64,000 bases of DNA from Anastrepha obliqua (Eukaryota; Arthropoda; Insecta; Diptera; Tephritidae), in the NCBI RefSeq assembly GCF_027943255.1, contig NC_072894.1, forward strand, positions 78,097,601 to 78,161,600, in the 5' to 3' direction. The position numbers were made by a program, and so were the translations under genes. The notes beneath the pieces were generated by a model, which saw only the letters and a program-made list of their open reading frames with translations, searched no databases and was not told where the DNA came from. Below are positions 1 to 11,444 of this stretch, piece after piece; position 1 is the stretch's first letter; each line of letters starts with the position of its first letter.

Positions 1-1240
1 ACCTTACTTTTTGCCCACAGTAGTACAATACTTTGTTTTTGTGGAGGTAATCCATTTGGAATCAGCCAAATTTGCCTTGATAGCTATTTGACTGTGCATA
101 TTTGTTTTTCTTCGAATTTGTGCTGAACTGTTGCTCAAACAGTTTCAATTGGGCTCACATTAGGCGACTGTGGAGGCCAATCCAATGCTTCAATCCGAGT
201 TTGCTATTTCCACTCTACACAACTTCGGCTTCGATGCCGGGCTTGCTTGTCTTCTTGTAAAATCCAAAGTTGCCTAGTTCTACCAAATATCTTCGCAGCT
301 GACGGCACAAATGCTTTTTGGTAACTTTTATTCATCAAAGCTCCATTCAAATTAGTGGTAAACAGAAATAAACGGACAAATTCTTTTTCGGAGAAGCAGC
401 CCCACACATGAAGCTTAACTGGATCCTTAATAGTTCGTTGATGGGGATTATCAGCAGTATACCAGGACCGACGAATGCAACTATTCAAACAAAGGAAGAT
501 TCATCTGTGAACATTTATTACGTTCAATATCCGTTCCGAATGAGCTTTAGATCAGAAAGTATTCTTTCAATGTGTGATAATTAGAGCGACAGTTTTTTCA
601 ATATACTCTGAAATTAGAGGTGTTCTGTAAATAAACGTCCTAGAATCGTGCCTTTAGATAAATTAACACCATCTTTCTCTAAAATTGTTTTAGCTTCACG
701 CAGCGATAAGTTCGGCAAACAAATCAATGATTTTCTGAACTTGTTTTGGAGAGATTTCTTTTCCTTTTGAGCCTGGTTTTTAACGTTTTTAACTATGGTA
801 TCCCGTTGAATAGGCGGCTGCCGTAGCCGAATGGGTTGGTGCGTGATCACCATTCGGAATTCACTGAGTGAGAGGTCGTTGGTTCGAACCTCGGTGAAAG
901 CAAAATTAATAAAAAACATTTTTCTAATAGCTGTCGCCCCTCGGCAGGCAATGGCACACCTCCGAGTGTATTTCTGCCATGAAAAAGCTCCTCATAAAAA
1001 TATCTGCCGTTCGGAGTCGGCTTGAAACTGTAGGTCCCTCCATTTATGGAACAACATCAAGACGCACACCACAAATAGGAGGAGGAGCTCGGCCAAACAC
1101 CTAACAGAAGTGTACGCGCCAATTATTTATTTTTTATTTTATCCCGTTGCATCCATTTATTTATGAGCTTCTTCGACTTCATCAAATCGTTTGTTGCAGA
1201 TGCACGTGACAGACATTTTAGGATATGTACTTCGATTGTA
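1..1240 (-). pseudogene. Tc1-like transposase remnant, copy 1 (split by a SINE)
   Basis: A cut-and-paste DNA transposase of the Tc1/mariner superfamily, decayed by stops and frameshifts and cut by the left edge of the window. Reading on the minus strand, MFTDESSF (about 517-494) fits the first catalytic Asp. The open stretch 488-204 contains HVWGCFSEKE, PSAAKIFG and LQEDKQARH, matching the VWGCFS and LQQDNxPKH blocks of the family. LDWPPQSPNVSPIET (about 180-135) matches the WPxQSPDLNPIE block, here with Asn for Asp. The N-terminal half (about 810-620) has an HTH-like stretch LSLREAKTILEKDGVN. A SINE at 809-1139 separates the extreme 5' part. A related copy without the SINE lies at 21480-22050. 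Family placement is firm; the sub-lineage is not. Confidence 0.8.
809..1139 (+). mobile_element. tRNA-derived SINE, full-length copy with target duplication
   Basis: Short non-coding retroposon transcribed by RNA polymerase III and moved by LINE enzymes. The head has an A box (TAGCCGAATGGG) and a B box (GGTTCGAACC), and the GTAGGTTCGA-type arm of sister copies resembles insect tRNA-Ser. The body has the family core (CTCGGCAGGCAATGG, then CTGCCATGAAAAAGCTCC). The tail is CTCGGCCAAA, 18 nt, GCGCCAATTA, then an AT-rich end. It is bounded by the direct repeat TATCCCGTTG at 799-808 and 1140-1149, which shows insertion into the Tc1-like element by target-primed reverse transcription. The 95 to 115 codon open frames here have no coding meaning. 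Confidence 0.9.
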
Positions 1241-2384
1241 ACACTGCTTCAAATCGTTTTTTAAACGCGGAACTCTTTTTTATAAACAACGTACGCTTTC
1301 TAAATTTTTCACCAAACTAACAAATTGTTCAGCGCCCATTACAAAAAAGATACGTCTGTTTAGCAGCATTTACATTTTTTTTGTAACTGAACTCTAAGTT
1401 TGAATTTAGTTGGCCACAGTTCTAGACGGACTGTTTGACTCTATTGGATACAAATTTTAGTTGTGTTATTAACTTATAAGTCTTTTGTATATTATTTTCT
1501 AAAGGTACTTTTTAAAATCTCTATAAGAGATATACAATTTCCCACGAAATTCCGTTTTTGCCCGCGACTGTTTATATAAAACTATCTAACTAACTAGCTG
1601 TTGAAGGTTGATTGCATCCAGTGCAATTTGGAGGATGTTCTTCTCTAAGCAGGTATTGTTGTGTTGCTACTAACTGCTATTGCTAAGTGTCTTTATCTCG
1701 CTTTTGCTTACGGATCACACGAAATGGTCATGGAGTTATGGTTACGTAGATATTTTGTTCTATTGGGACAGAAATTAATAGTACACCGTCGCTTTCCGTA
1801 GATCGGAATATGTGGTCTAAAAATAGAAGGTGGAATGCAATGTAGGTAACAGCAAATCGATATTTTGAAAGCTGCTATGACGCACAGTGATTTAAACAAT
1901 AGACAAAAATCAAAAAATTAAAAGCAACATTTTAGAAAAACTAAAGTGGAAATAAAATCTTCATTATATTGCTCAAATAAAATCACCTTAAGTTTATTTT
2001 TATTTTTTGTTTCCTTATCAGTAAAATTATGATAAAGTCTACCTAAATAAAATCTTATTTTGTTTTTTTTTTTTAGATTTGATCAACATTTATTATTGTA
2101 TGGTAGTTCGTTCTGAACGTTTCGATATTTTATAGTTTTACTCGTTTATTATGGCAAATATTCAGCAAGGTATGTAAATATTTTAATATATGTTTGGTAT
2201 TTTTCTTAATTTTGTTTGTAAAGTAGTCATTATTTTTAGAAAACTCTATTTTTGGTAAAAGGTCTCAAAAGGTGCCTTTCCAAATTTGTTGTTATTTGAT
2301 ATTTTAAACTGTTCTGTTTTTAAAGGTATAGGTCTTTTTTTGCGCAAAGTTGTACTTTATTCCGAATTTTTATTTTTTAGATAC
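1241..2384. other. Unassigned AT-rich DNA
   Basis: No reading frame or repeat that I can assign. The first 100 bases may be the non-coding 5' flank of the adjacent Tc1-like copy. Confidence 0.5.
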
Positions 2385-2830
2385 TTTGTCAAATATAAAA
2401 AATAAAGATTTGGTGGATACATGGATTTCATTGCCCAAAAAACAAAGAAAAATAAGTTAGTTGAAAAGGTTCTAAACCTAATGAGACTTCAGACTGTCAC
2501 GAAAAATCTGTTGGCATTTTTTGTGGAAAAATAAATATTAAATGGCAAAAAGCCAGGTTACGGGTCCACTAATGATGGGAATACGGCAAGAATTTTTTTT
2601 CAAAATCCCAAAATAAGCTCTGAAATAACGGGCATTGATGAGAATTTGATTTTTAAATTTTCTCAAATATTACGTGTTGTGTCTTCTCCCCCCTTTTATA
2701 TCTTCTCTGAGAAAGACTACCACTTCGCATTCTTTTAATTTTTCGGATATTAAAACCTATATTTTAGAGGAAAATGTAAATCAATTTGATTTAGAAAATA
2801 TTTCAGATAGTGACTAACTAAATAATTTTC
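2385..2830 (+). pseudogene. Unassigned transposon-derived protein fragment
   Basis: A short coding relic in one frame from about 2551 to 2687 reads GSTNDGNTARIFF, then SSEITGIDENLIFKFSQIL without a stop. From memory this resembles the TSNDGNTARRFF block of a protein found in many copies in insect genomes, which I cannot name. Frames on either side (KDLVDTWISLPKKQRK upstream, SRKTTTSHSF-like downstream) are broken by stops. AT content is very high. The assignment as transposon-derived is an inference from that recalled similarity. Confidence 0.4.
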
Positions 2831-3289
2831 TTTTTCTTCCTTTCCTATGTTAAGTATATTTTTTTGTACTACTGAAAAATATTTTTTTTTTATTATTTAA
2901 AGTTATTTAAAGTTTATTATATTAAGTTGGTGAATGCGTTAAAAATATTCCTAGCTAATTAAAGAGGAAGCATAATTTTGATTTTTTGAAATGTATAGCA
3001 AAAATTATTGTTTTAAATAAATTAATATTATTAAAAGTTCAATGTTTAATAATCTAAAATTTTTCGTTTATACTTCCTGCCTCCTAACTTAGCCCAGAAC
3101 TTGTTTTTCATGCTACAGTTGTAACTCTATACATGAGCTACTCAACTGCTTTTATTAAATTAAAATCGGTAAAGTAATACAGGAGTAGTGATTTTTGTCC
3201 GATTAGCCCATTTACCTGAATCACTGTGTGACGGTTGAAGAACTATTGTATGGCCCAGGAATAGATGACACAGTGTAAGTAGTTAAATA

Positions 3290-3670
3290 ATTCGTATGAC
3301 ATAAATCGATAGCAAAACTTTAAATACGTTTTTCTCAAAACTATGTTTTTTGAACTGGTGATCACTGCAACTTAAAAACCACTCGGTAGATTTCAATAAC
3401 ATTTTTGCTTTTGAAAAACATAAAAAACTTGTGCCTGATCGAAGAATTATTTTTTCAAAAATTTCGATTTTTTTTAACAATTAATTTTCGGATTTTTTCT
3501 CGAAAATTTGAAATTTATTTCCTGACGCCGCCGTATTGTTAATTTTCAAACAAAGCTTCAATCAGGCACAAGATTATTTATTAATAAAACTAAATTCTTC
3601 AGAAATTGCAAAAAAAAATTTGAAAATCATCATTTTCTCGGGCCTCTGACTACCAGTAACCCCATAAGGC
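3290..3670 (+). repeat. Relic of the TTAA-flanked MITE family (core only)
   Basis: The stretch ACTTTAAATACGTTTTTCTC near 3318 and the following AAAACTATG match the internal core shared by the MITEs at 6699, 18733 and 10761. No matching inverted ends or TTAA pair are visible, so this is a degraded fragment. The bounds are approximate. Confidence 0.4.
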
Positions 3671-5202
3671 AATCCGATTTATGGGATATGTTTTTCACGA
3701 TGTAGGCAATATGTTCATCAAACCTGGAGTTGTTGGGAAATACTTTCGGTTGCTCTTTCTTCAAAATGTGGTAAGCCACTTTCTGCGAGGAGACTGTTTA
3801 TAGGCGAAAAAATTAGCTACTCGCTCTTTCTGCGGAGTGGTATTGTGTTTAAGTATATTCAGAACTGATTTGGGGCTGTAACCACATAAGAAAAAGACGT
3901 AATCGATCTTTCTTAAAACTAGGACCTTAGTTAAGTGCTTTAAAGTATGATATTTATGTGGATATAACTTCCTCGAGAGAGGTAGCAAATTAGTTAAGAT
4001 CTTTTAATCAAATATTTCTTTAATTCTGTAAGTATGTATATACAATGCTCTTTCCAATGATATCTACTTCTGATATGAGTTAGTAACGCGTTACAGTTTT
4101 GCTTGCGGCAAATTTGGTTTTTTTTTTTTTTTGTAATTAAAAGTTTGAAATTTTGATGAATATTTTAGAATTTTTTTTAATTTTGAAGTTTTGGTTGAAG
4201 AATAAAATGTGAATGAACTTGTTATAAAAAATTTCTAAAAATTAATAAGATAAAAATTTAATTGTCAAAACTTTTTTCAACTTTCAAACTTAATTTAAAT
4301 TTAATTGTCAAAAGTTCGAAATATACCACAAGCCAATTATTTTTAACATAGGCACATATAAGGTGGCTCAAAATTAATCATATAATTGGGTTTTTGAATA
4401 ACTCTTTTACGAAATGAAAAAAAAAAATGATTTTAAGAGATTGAAATCTTTATTTTGATCTTTACGCGCTCCATTGATTGCCTGTTAGTATAGGGCAGTT
4501 GTCTACTTCACAAGTGAATGTGACAAATTGTCATCGTCTACAGACATACCAATATCATACCTGTGAATAGCAGGCTACCAAAAGTGCTACTGAAAAATAC
4601 ACAATATTTTAAGAGACTCAGCAAAATATTTTACGCTTTGACTTCAAGTGGCGCCACGTATAATGTGTAAAATACTGTTAATAAGCGCCAGGAATGTGCA
4701 CCAATCTTATTACTTCACACTAGCATAGCCAGTCATAAATTATAGAGCGTGAAGGACGAATGGCGCTAACAGAAGACGAAAAAACCAATGTTTTGCATAT
4801 TAAAACTGCAGTCTTATAAGAGTTGTTGTTTCACCATTAACATCTCTATTGAGACAAAATGCCTACTAGATATTTTCTGACCGTGAAGAACGCTAACAAC
4901 ACGATATAAAGGCCTGCTTGAGTTTTATTTGCGTGTAGTAATTTTCCAGGGGCATTCCTAGCACCATTTACTTAATTTTTGTGTGAAGCCAACAGTACTT
5001 AAGTGTCGTTAAAATGCATTTGTATGCATTTAATTGTGAGCACCTGAAAAATTTAACCATTAAAGTGTCACTTTGTCTGAGTTCAATCGCACCTGTACCT
5101 CGCTGCTCATAAGACCACCCGAAATCTGCCTGAGTTGATGGCAGTATGTAGGTATAAGCGCTCGAAGCGGCATAATACATAAGCACCGACGTAAGTTAAC
5201 CG
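3671..5202. other. Mostly unassigned; possible mariner-type end near 4353
   Basis: AAGGTGGCTCAAAATTAATC at 4353 resembles the ends of mariner-like elements and the stretch at 34945 (AAGGTGGCGCAGAATTAA). No transposase follows. The rest shows no gene or repeat I can support. Confidence 0.3.
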
Positions 5203-5640
5203 ATGCACTTAATCAGCAGCCGCAGCCTCAGCATACGAAACCACATGGAGCAAATCGTGCGCATAATTTGCAATTTGCAAAACATCAAACAAATGAAAAA
5301 ATTACCCTACAGACAGCTGCCTCATCAAATTACCAAATTAAAGCAACAAAGGCAAAAACAACAAAAAAAAGTGCGTGAAGATCGGTGCAAAGCAGAGAGC
5401 AGAAGTAAGAGAAGCCACTCACTCAGCAAGATCAGAAAAATCGCCACTGACAGCCGCATGCAAAAGTCAGAAGGCATAAAAACACACCAAGAAGAAAGTG
5501 ATCCTTCGACCGTCTGCCAACCGGCTTGCTAAAACGCTCAATCAGCCGTTCGGCTTCTATTTATAAATTTTGGCAAACGCTCTCTTTCATCGCCCTCGGC
5601 ATTATACAGCATACAATACGAGTAATGTAAAGGTCAGTTT
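5203..5640 (+). other. Small open frame (109 codons) and TATA-like motif, function unknown
   Basis: An ATG-started open frame at 5203-5532 encodes a Lys/Gln/Arg-rich peptide with no recognised domain. The composition (CAA and AAA runs) is what CA-rich non-coding DNA gives, so I do not call it a gene. Just after it lie TATAAAT (5562-5568) and an arthropod initiator-like TCAGTT (5634-5639), but their spacing (about 70 bp) is too long for one core promoter. It could be a 5' flank of a host gene, with weak support. Confidence 0.15.
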
Positions 5641-6364
5641 TTGAAAAAGTGTAGTCCGCAGAGTGGCGATCGATTTACCATAGGAAGAAAAAAGTACTAC
5701 GAAAGTAATCAAAAGAAACTCAAATTGGAGCAACATATGTATGTAGACAGAGCATAATGCCACTTAAGAGTCACAAACCTAGAGTCCATATCATACATAT
5801 ATGAACACGCACATTTATGTATATTTATTTTCGTATGGGCATGAAATTTGATCGACAAAGCGCGTGGCTATACTCCACAGCATTTGGTGAGTGTCCGGCT
5901 GTCGCTTTTGATATTGCCCCTCTACATCAGGTCATGGTGTGCTCTTTCTGTTATTCGATACCGGCGCAAGGCCTTTCTGCAAACTACAGTACCAGGTGTG
6001 ATAATATGTCGAAAGTGATCAGTATAGCCGTATTGTTTTTCTGAAGGGCAATGATGTTGTGCCTAAGTCGAGAGTACGGGTGGCAGAGCGTGCCTTGTAA
6101 TTAAAAGCTAAAACAGTATTGCGCAAAAATACCACCAAAGTTGAGTTAATATGAGCTTCACCCACCTCGAATTTAAGGACGTATGATTAAACACAAAATC
6201 TTAATGTATACACAAGTTCAACTGAAATATTCACTAAGATCACATAAAAATAAAATTGATTTATATAAAAGCATCATTTTTTGTATTTAAAATGTTTTTA
6301 AAATGAGCCAGAAATCATTTCAAGAATTACGTTAAGAAATCATTTCATGATTTTTGGCTATAAA
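5641..6364. other. Unassigned DNA
   Basis: Nothing recognised. A 75-codon frame at 5817-6044 has no domain or context to support it. Confidence 0.4.
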
Positions 6365-7850
6365 GTAACGGGACATACGTTACTATAGAAGTAGTAGGCA
6401 TGCGGCAAACGCCAGACACCGCCTGCTGTTGACCTTTAAGCCTTCTCTTTTGCATGCAGTACCTCTCGCTTCAGTTAATAAATAAGTATAGCCATAACCT
6501 TCGTTCGCATTCGAGTTAACTTTTTTTTAATCATAGGAAATTTTCTAATGCCTGCCAAAATAACTAAAATATTTAGTGTCATTAAAAAATACCGGAATAT
6601 ATGCAAAATATGTGACTGATCGTCGATTTAAAACCCTGAAACGAAACGCAAATCGACCAACTTCAACGTGAGATGGAAAGCTCGAATGAAGAAATTAAGG
6701 GGTAACACCACTGTAGAAATTTCAAAAAATTGATTTTTTTATAAGCTTAAAAAATTCTTTGAACCTTTTAAAATACAGAACAAAAAATTTTATACGTTAC
6801 CGAAGTCTATTTCATAAATATTTTAAGCTTTTAACCAAGCGTTAGTGACTGCTACCTAACGACTTCTCCAAATTTCCAAACTTTAAACGCGTTTTTCTCA
6901 AAACACGTTTTCTGAAATTGGCACGCAGCATAACTCAAACAATTTTAAATATTTTTAATCAGATTTTTCACTACGTCTGTATAATAACCTTCTTAAGAGA
7001 AGAGCGTAGGGGATTTTCGATAGATTAATTTAAACGATTGTTATAATTATTTAAGTGCTGTGTTTTTAGTCCAAAATAGAGTTTTTTCCTTCAAATGCTT
7101 GCTAATTCCACAAACATAAATATTTTTTAAATCCCCTACGTGTTTCTCTAGCTATTCTTATCTAGATTAAGAAAAAAAATGTTTCTTTGTTCCAGATTAA
7201 AATTTGCACCCTCTGTGCTGCGTGCCGCGGAGCTCCTTCAAGAGAAACCACATTACAAAAATGTCTCCAATGCCGCCATTTTGTAAACTTTTCGATCAAA
7301 ATTTGTAGTTTTGTATTTTAGTATATAAGTAATAACTTCCCAAATCAGAGTGATTGTTTCCCCTTTCCTTCTATACAAAAAAATTCTTTAAAAATCGTGT
7401 TTATTTTACGCGTGTACAGTGGGGTTACCCCTTAAAATCCACTTGGCGATTGCTTTTATTTTTTATACCTCGGATTTTGAATCTTCACTGGCTTTTTGAA
7501 ATCACTCCACCCTCACGTTCCTGCTGCATTTTGTAAAAAATAAAGAAAACCGACACAAATTGTGGCAGGACTCGAAATATGGACTCTCCGTTAAGACAGT
7601 GTGCAGGCTCCTTTCGCAAGATTTCTACTACTTATGCGACTTATTCCCCGGATCTTGAAGGCTATTTGCTTCCTAAAGGAAACCTGGATTAGAAATAAGA
7701 ACATTGAAGTTCATGGAAGCAGTGAAAGAGAAAGCGGCACTCGTGTCGCGTCCAGTGATCATTGGATCCCACCTTGGTAGATTTCTTTTACTTGTTTATA
7801 GTATCAGAAAAGAGTACTAAAGTATTAAATAAATCTATGTAAAAAGTGTC
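6365..7850 (+). mobile_element. Probable mariner-like element remnant hosting a MITE
   Basis: About 7640-7700 reads TYATYSPDLEGY followed by LLPKGN, close to the mariner YSPDLAPCDxFLFPKLK block that holds the last catalytic Asp. After a frameshift, RNKNIEVHGSSE fits the family's downstream region. ACGGGACATACGTTAC at about 6371 and the reverse complement of AAGTGTCCCGTAT near 7842 (ATACGGGACACTT) look like weak inverted ends. The TTAA MITE at 6699-7431 sits inside. The ends are tentative and the 5' coding half was not found. Confidence 0.35.
6699..7431. mobile_element. TTAA-flanked MITE, copy A (733 bp)
   Basis: Non-coding element with 17-bp inverted ends GGGGTAACMCCACTGTA (one mismatch), flanked on both sides by TTAA (6695-6698 and 7432-7435). 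TTAA target duplication is characteristic of the piggyBac superfamily. About 180 bp in is the core CTTTAAACGCGTTTTTCTCA followed by AAACACGTTTTCTGAAATTG. That core is shared with the MITE at 18733 and, in the opposite orientation, with the one at 10761. There is no transposase inside, so any mobility came from another element. Confidence 0.75.
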
Positions 7851-8384
7851 CCGTATACTCAATTATCGAGTATCATCATCTTTTAGCACTGCGGCTCTTT
7901 GTGAGCTCTGGTCTGTTACGCATGGAACATCTCGGTCGTTTGCGACTTTTTTCCAATTCTTTATCACAAGTTTGTTGATGTCTTCCATTAGTTCGGGCCA
8001 TCATTTTGACGGTCTCTCTCTCGAGTATGAAAATTTCATTATGAAAATCGGAACATTTTCTATTTAACACCAAATGACGGAAAAATTTTTCTACATACAT
8101 ATTTTCACCCAATGAAGGTTGTAGGCATGTTTTTATGATGGAACTCCCTTCCCACAGCTGTTCAACTATGACCCAAATGCAAAGTTCAAAAACGGTTTGA
8201 GATAGAAAATAAATAAAAATAATTCTGCTTGATAATTTTCTGATTGGTTGTTTTGAGTTTATTTAACAAGGCATAGCAACGGATGCCGGGTATTGTAATA
8301 TTATGGTTATTAATAAAAAATTATTTTCTATGAAATTATTGTTTGTAATTCTTTTATATACCTACATATCCTAAATCCCTCAAA

Positions 8385-8422
8385 ACTACTCCTACGCGAG
8401 CGGGGCCGTGGGTTAAAGCTAG
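8385..8422 (+). mobile_element. Helitron 3' terminus
   Basis: CCTACG, a short GC-rich loop, then CGTGGG form a small hairpin about 8 nt before CTAG (8419-8422), which is followed by T. Helitrons (rolling-circle DNA transposons) end in a hairpin plus CTRR and insert between A and T. The upstream bases GGCATAGCAACGGATGCCGG (about 8271) also look Helitron-like. The 5' end was not located, so only the terminus is claimed. Confidence 0.6.
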
Positions 8423-8689
8423 TTTTGGAAATAAGGAAGCGACTCAACAAAAGATATTGGAGGCATTGCGACAAAAGTTCCACGAGAAAATAATGACAAA
8501 TTGTAATTTACTAATTTTACTAAGTTGACCATGATAGAAGAGGGATATCGAGTATGTTGAAGGTTATAAAAGTGTATTTGGATGCTTTCTGTTTTCAATA
8601 AATAAACATCCCCATAAAAATATTAAGTTTTTGTCTAAGAAGTGTGCAAGTAAGTAAAGGTGTACTATAAAAGTATCGGGCCCTTTTTT

Positions 8690-8812
8690 AGCTGCATGAA
8701 AACTGTCGATATCGATAACTATGGTTTGACAGTTCTGTTCAATAAGGTCTCGCAAGTCATCGTTTAACGCCAAAACAAGGCTTCGAAATTATTGCAATTT
8801 ACTGTAAAAAAA
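8690..8812 (+). mobile_element. 5' end of a mariner-like element, short copy
   Basis: The stretch with AGCTGCATGAAAACTGTCGA, TATCGATAACTATGGTTTGA and ATCGTTTAACGCCA matches 18050-18165, where it leads into the transposase start MNRLTPEKRFQALE. It is therefore a 5' UTR plus first codons of the same family. The reading frame stops at once. The minus-strand frame across it is a shadow. Confidence 0.5.
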
Positions 8813-9014
8813 AATAACCCTGTTCGCGAAGTTCATAAAGCACTGCCCAGATTTTGTATTATCATTTTAAATTCTCAAGCTTTTAAAACCACTTTTGCTA
8901 TTCGATTCCTATATGTTTTTTACTCGATCATTTTTAGGCGATGTTTCTGGAATAGAGTACTTCTCCTTTATATGGTAACGATCAAATATGTACGCATATA
9001 TATATGTGAAGGTA

Positions 9015-9115
9015 TAATCAGCCCTTATACTCCTATTGGGTGGTTGGCCGAGCTCCTTCTCCTTTTTCTAATAGTTTAAGGACATACAGTTTTATGCCGC
9101 CTCGTATGTGGCAAT
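9015..9115 (-). mobile_element. SINE 3' fragment (diverged)
   Basis: GGTTGGCCGAGCTCCTTCTC near 9041, then GGACATACAGTTTTATGCC, match the reverse complement of the SINE 3' third (GAGCTCGGCCAAAC and the GAAACTGTAGGTCC region). The tRNA head is missing, as expected for 5' truncation or decay. Confidence 0.5.
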
Positions 9116-9310
9116 GGTGTATCAGGTGGAAAAGAAATAAATTGAAATATCCCAATGTCACGCTATATGCCAGCCCTTCTTCTAATTACCATACTTATTC
9201 TTGCCATAAGTTCTACAATGCATACGACGAGAACAAATTCGCAGAAAAAAGTTCCGGTATTTCTGATTTTGCTTGTATGCGTTGTCTACTCATAAATTAC
9301 TCTCAGTTTC

Positions 9311-9716
9311 GTGGAAAAATTTCGCTTGCTAACAATGGTGTGGGGAGCTAAGGAAAATCGCATTGCAGTGATTGCATTACAGAAATTTGGTTCAAATGCA
9401 AGTGAGATTTACGAATTGGTGAAAAAAATTAATATTTCAGGAATGTTTCTTTACCGCACGATCAATCGTTTTTCCCAAATGTCTGCAGTGCCAGACGAAG
9501 AAATAAATGGTCATCTTCGCATGGTTCGAACAGTGCAGCTGCCGTTCCAAAAAAAACCGCAGAAATCCCATTAGAAAACAGAAAATCATGTCCAGAGAAA
9601 GGATTGTATCGACCAAATCCATGTCAAGACTAATTAAAGATGATCTCCACCGCTCAACTAGTCATCTTTTAACAACGCTCTTCCAGAAAATTATACTCGA
9701 CAAATGCACGTAGCTT
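9311..9716 (+). pseudogene. Tc1-like transposase, N-terminal fragment
   Basis: N-terminal DNA-binding part of a Tc1/mariner transposase. The first frame holds a helix-turn-helix-like region (ALQKFGSNASEIYELVKK, then LYRTINRF). After a frameshift near 9540 the text goes on as RRNPIRKQKIMSRE, STKSMSRLIKDDLH and LLTTLFQKIILDKC, the second HTH of the family. The same family occurs at 36368-36667 and 45600-46060 on the minus strand. The copy stops abruptly at 9716, where a mariner begins in the opposite orientation; the catalytic DDE part is absent. Confidence 0.7.
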
Positions 9717-10358
9717 TTTCGGTGGCACGCGGTTAACGGTCATGAAAATGACCATGACTTTCTTTTTATTGGATTGCTGTAATGAATCCATTTTTCATCA
9801 CCCGTCACGATGCGATGAAGAAAACCCTTCCTTTTTTGCCGCTGGTTGTTCTCAGGCGAAAAAACGAGTCCAAGTCCCCTGTTTCTGAATCATTCTCAAA
9901 GCATGCAATCGCTTGGAAATGGATTGGCGGGTAACTCCTAATACTGAGCTCTTCTTGCGTTTGACAAGGATCCTCATTGAGCGTCTTCGAAGTTTTTTAG
10001 CCTTACTTCATCCGGACGGTCGTCAACATTGAAATCACCGTCTTTGAAGCGACGAAACTAATCTCGGCATGTTGTTTCACTTAAAGCGGCATCTCCATAA
10101 ACTTTTAGTAGCTCTCGATGCACTTCAGCTGCCGTTTTTTTCGAATGAAAGAGGAAAATCAACACTTCCAGCAAATTACGACTATTCGGCACAAAATCAT
10201 ACATTTTCACAAAACCAAAAGTATATATAAACCAAAACAAAATCACTAATGTGTCGAAGCAGTTTGTTTACCATATGTCTAAGCTTGGCTTATGACGTTT
10301 AGGTATGTTAGAATCGACTAGCACACACTGCTGACGGGGAACTTAGTTGCGCACCTAA
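9717..10358 (-). mobile_element. mariner element, 5' two-thirds with one inverted end
   Basis: On the minus strand the element opens with an end like TTAGGTGCGCAACTAAGTTC (10358-10339), preceded by TA, the mariner target site. This resembles known mariner termini of the TTAGGTTGGC type. The transposase then starts near 10204 with MYDFVPNSRNLLEVL, HSKKTAAEVHRELLKVYGDA and LSETTCRD, the mariner N-terminal HTH domain. Broken frames continue to TGDEKWIHYSNP near 9800, the first catalytic Asp block. It is truncated at 9717, so the last catalytic residues and the 3' end are missing and the copy is dead. Confidence 0.75.
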
Positions 10359-10361
10359 TAG

Positions 10362-10450
10362 AACTAACTTTATTGAGAAAAGTATTATAATTTCATACCT
10401 ATAATGGACTTAACTTGTAACAGAACTTATGCAGGACTAAGTATAAATAT
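10362..10450 (-). repeat. Dispersed repeat, second copy at 45450-45540
   Basis: The reverse complement reads CATAAGTTCTGTTACAAGTT then AAGTCCATTATA and ends near CAATAAAG. This is nearly the same as 45462-45535 on the plus strand. The AATAAA-like end suggests the 3' part of a retroposed transcript. The mariner at 9717-10358 is inserted right beside it. Confidence 0.5.
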
Positions 10451-10760
10451 AATAATGAGCACGCTTTCAGATTTTACAGCTGTACAGTGGTCAGTTTTAC
10501 AATTATTACCTTTATATTTCACATTTGTGGGGATCAAAGCACTCGGAAATCTGAACTATTAGGACCCCATATTAAGATTGAGAATAAATTCTTCCTTCAC
10601 AATGTGTACCGTATTTTTTTGGACTTATAATCTAAATTTTGGGTATTGAGTCCATTTTGTTGGACATTATCTTGTACTCGATGTTTCTCGAGCGGTACTT
10701 TAAACTATTACCATATCGATACTTTCTGTTCAATATCGTGTCTAGGTTTGTGTATATTAA

Positions 10761-11440
10761 GGCACTTTTCTGGTCAAGAGACGAGAAAATTGAAGTCGTT
10801 GAAAATTGAAGAAAAACAATCGGTATAAATTGAAAATCGAAATTTTTATTCATTAGATCAATTCTTTATACAAAAAAAAACACATTTTTTTATTAATAAC
10901 AATAATAAAAAAATTGCTTCGCCGGACGTAACATGCCACTGGCGTAACTAATTGGGCTGCTCAGGTACGTCTAAAAAAAAAATCAGTCGATTATTCATCA
11001 GGAGATATGTCGCTATAGTGGGTAGCTAATTTACAAAAAAAAAAATTTTCTAGATATTTTATCTGTTTATTGGAAAAACAAAAAAAAGGACTTTTTCACT
11101 TTCTCGCTCTTAAAAAAATTGAAAAATTGATTATAAAATTATAGTTCTGCTACCCGCGAGAGCCACAAGTCTACTTAATAACATATTAAAAATTCAAATC
11201 GTTTCATTACTTTTTGAGAAATTACCAACGCCAATTCGGAACAAATAGTTTCGAGGAAAACGCGGTTAATGCGCTTATACCTGGGCGTCGTACCCAAACC
11301 GGTTTCGTTTTAAAGGACTGTAACGTCTAAACTACAACGAATTTCAATATAAAAATTTGAAGGTATATTTTTGAAGGTATAAACTATCATAACATGGAAA
11401 AAACATCGATTTTTTCGAAATTCTGGATCAGAAAGGTGCC
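10761..11440. mobile_element. TTAA-flanked MITE, copy C (680 bp, different ends)
   Basis: Inverted ends GGCACYTTTCTGRTCMAGA are flanked by TTAA at 10757-10760 and 11441-11444. Read from the right end inward, about 180 bp in is CGCGTTTTCCTCGAAACTAT then TTGTTCCGAATTGGCG. That matches the core of copies A and B, so it is the same family in opposite orientation with unrelated-looking termini. No coding content; the two small open frames overlapping the left end are chance. Confidence 0.7.
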
Positions 11441-11444
11441 TTAA

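Noticed and set aside
809..890. tRNA gene-like A and B boxes (also at 18518, 50573, 54990-55085, 57110-57195)
   Set aside because: They are the heads of SINE copies; no cloverleaf with a matching acceptor stem could be drawn and the same body follows each one.
5203..5532. 109-codon ATG frame as a host gene
   Set aside because: Low-complexity Lys/Gln composition, no domain, no splice or promoter context that fits.
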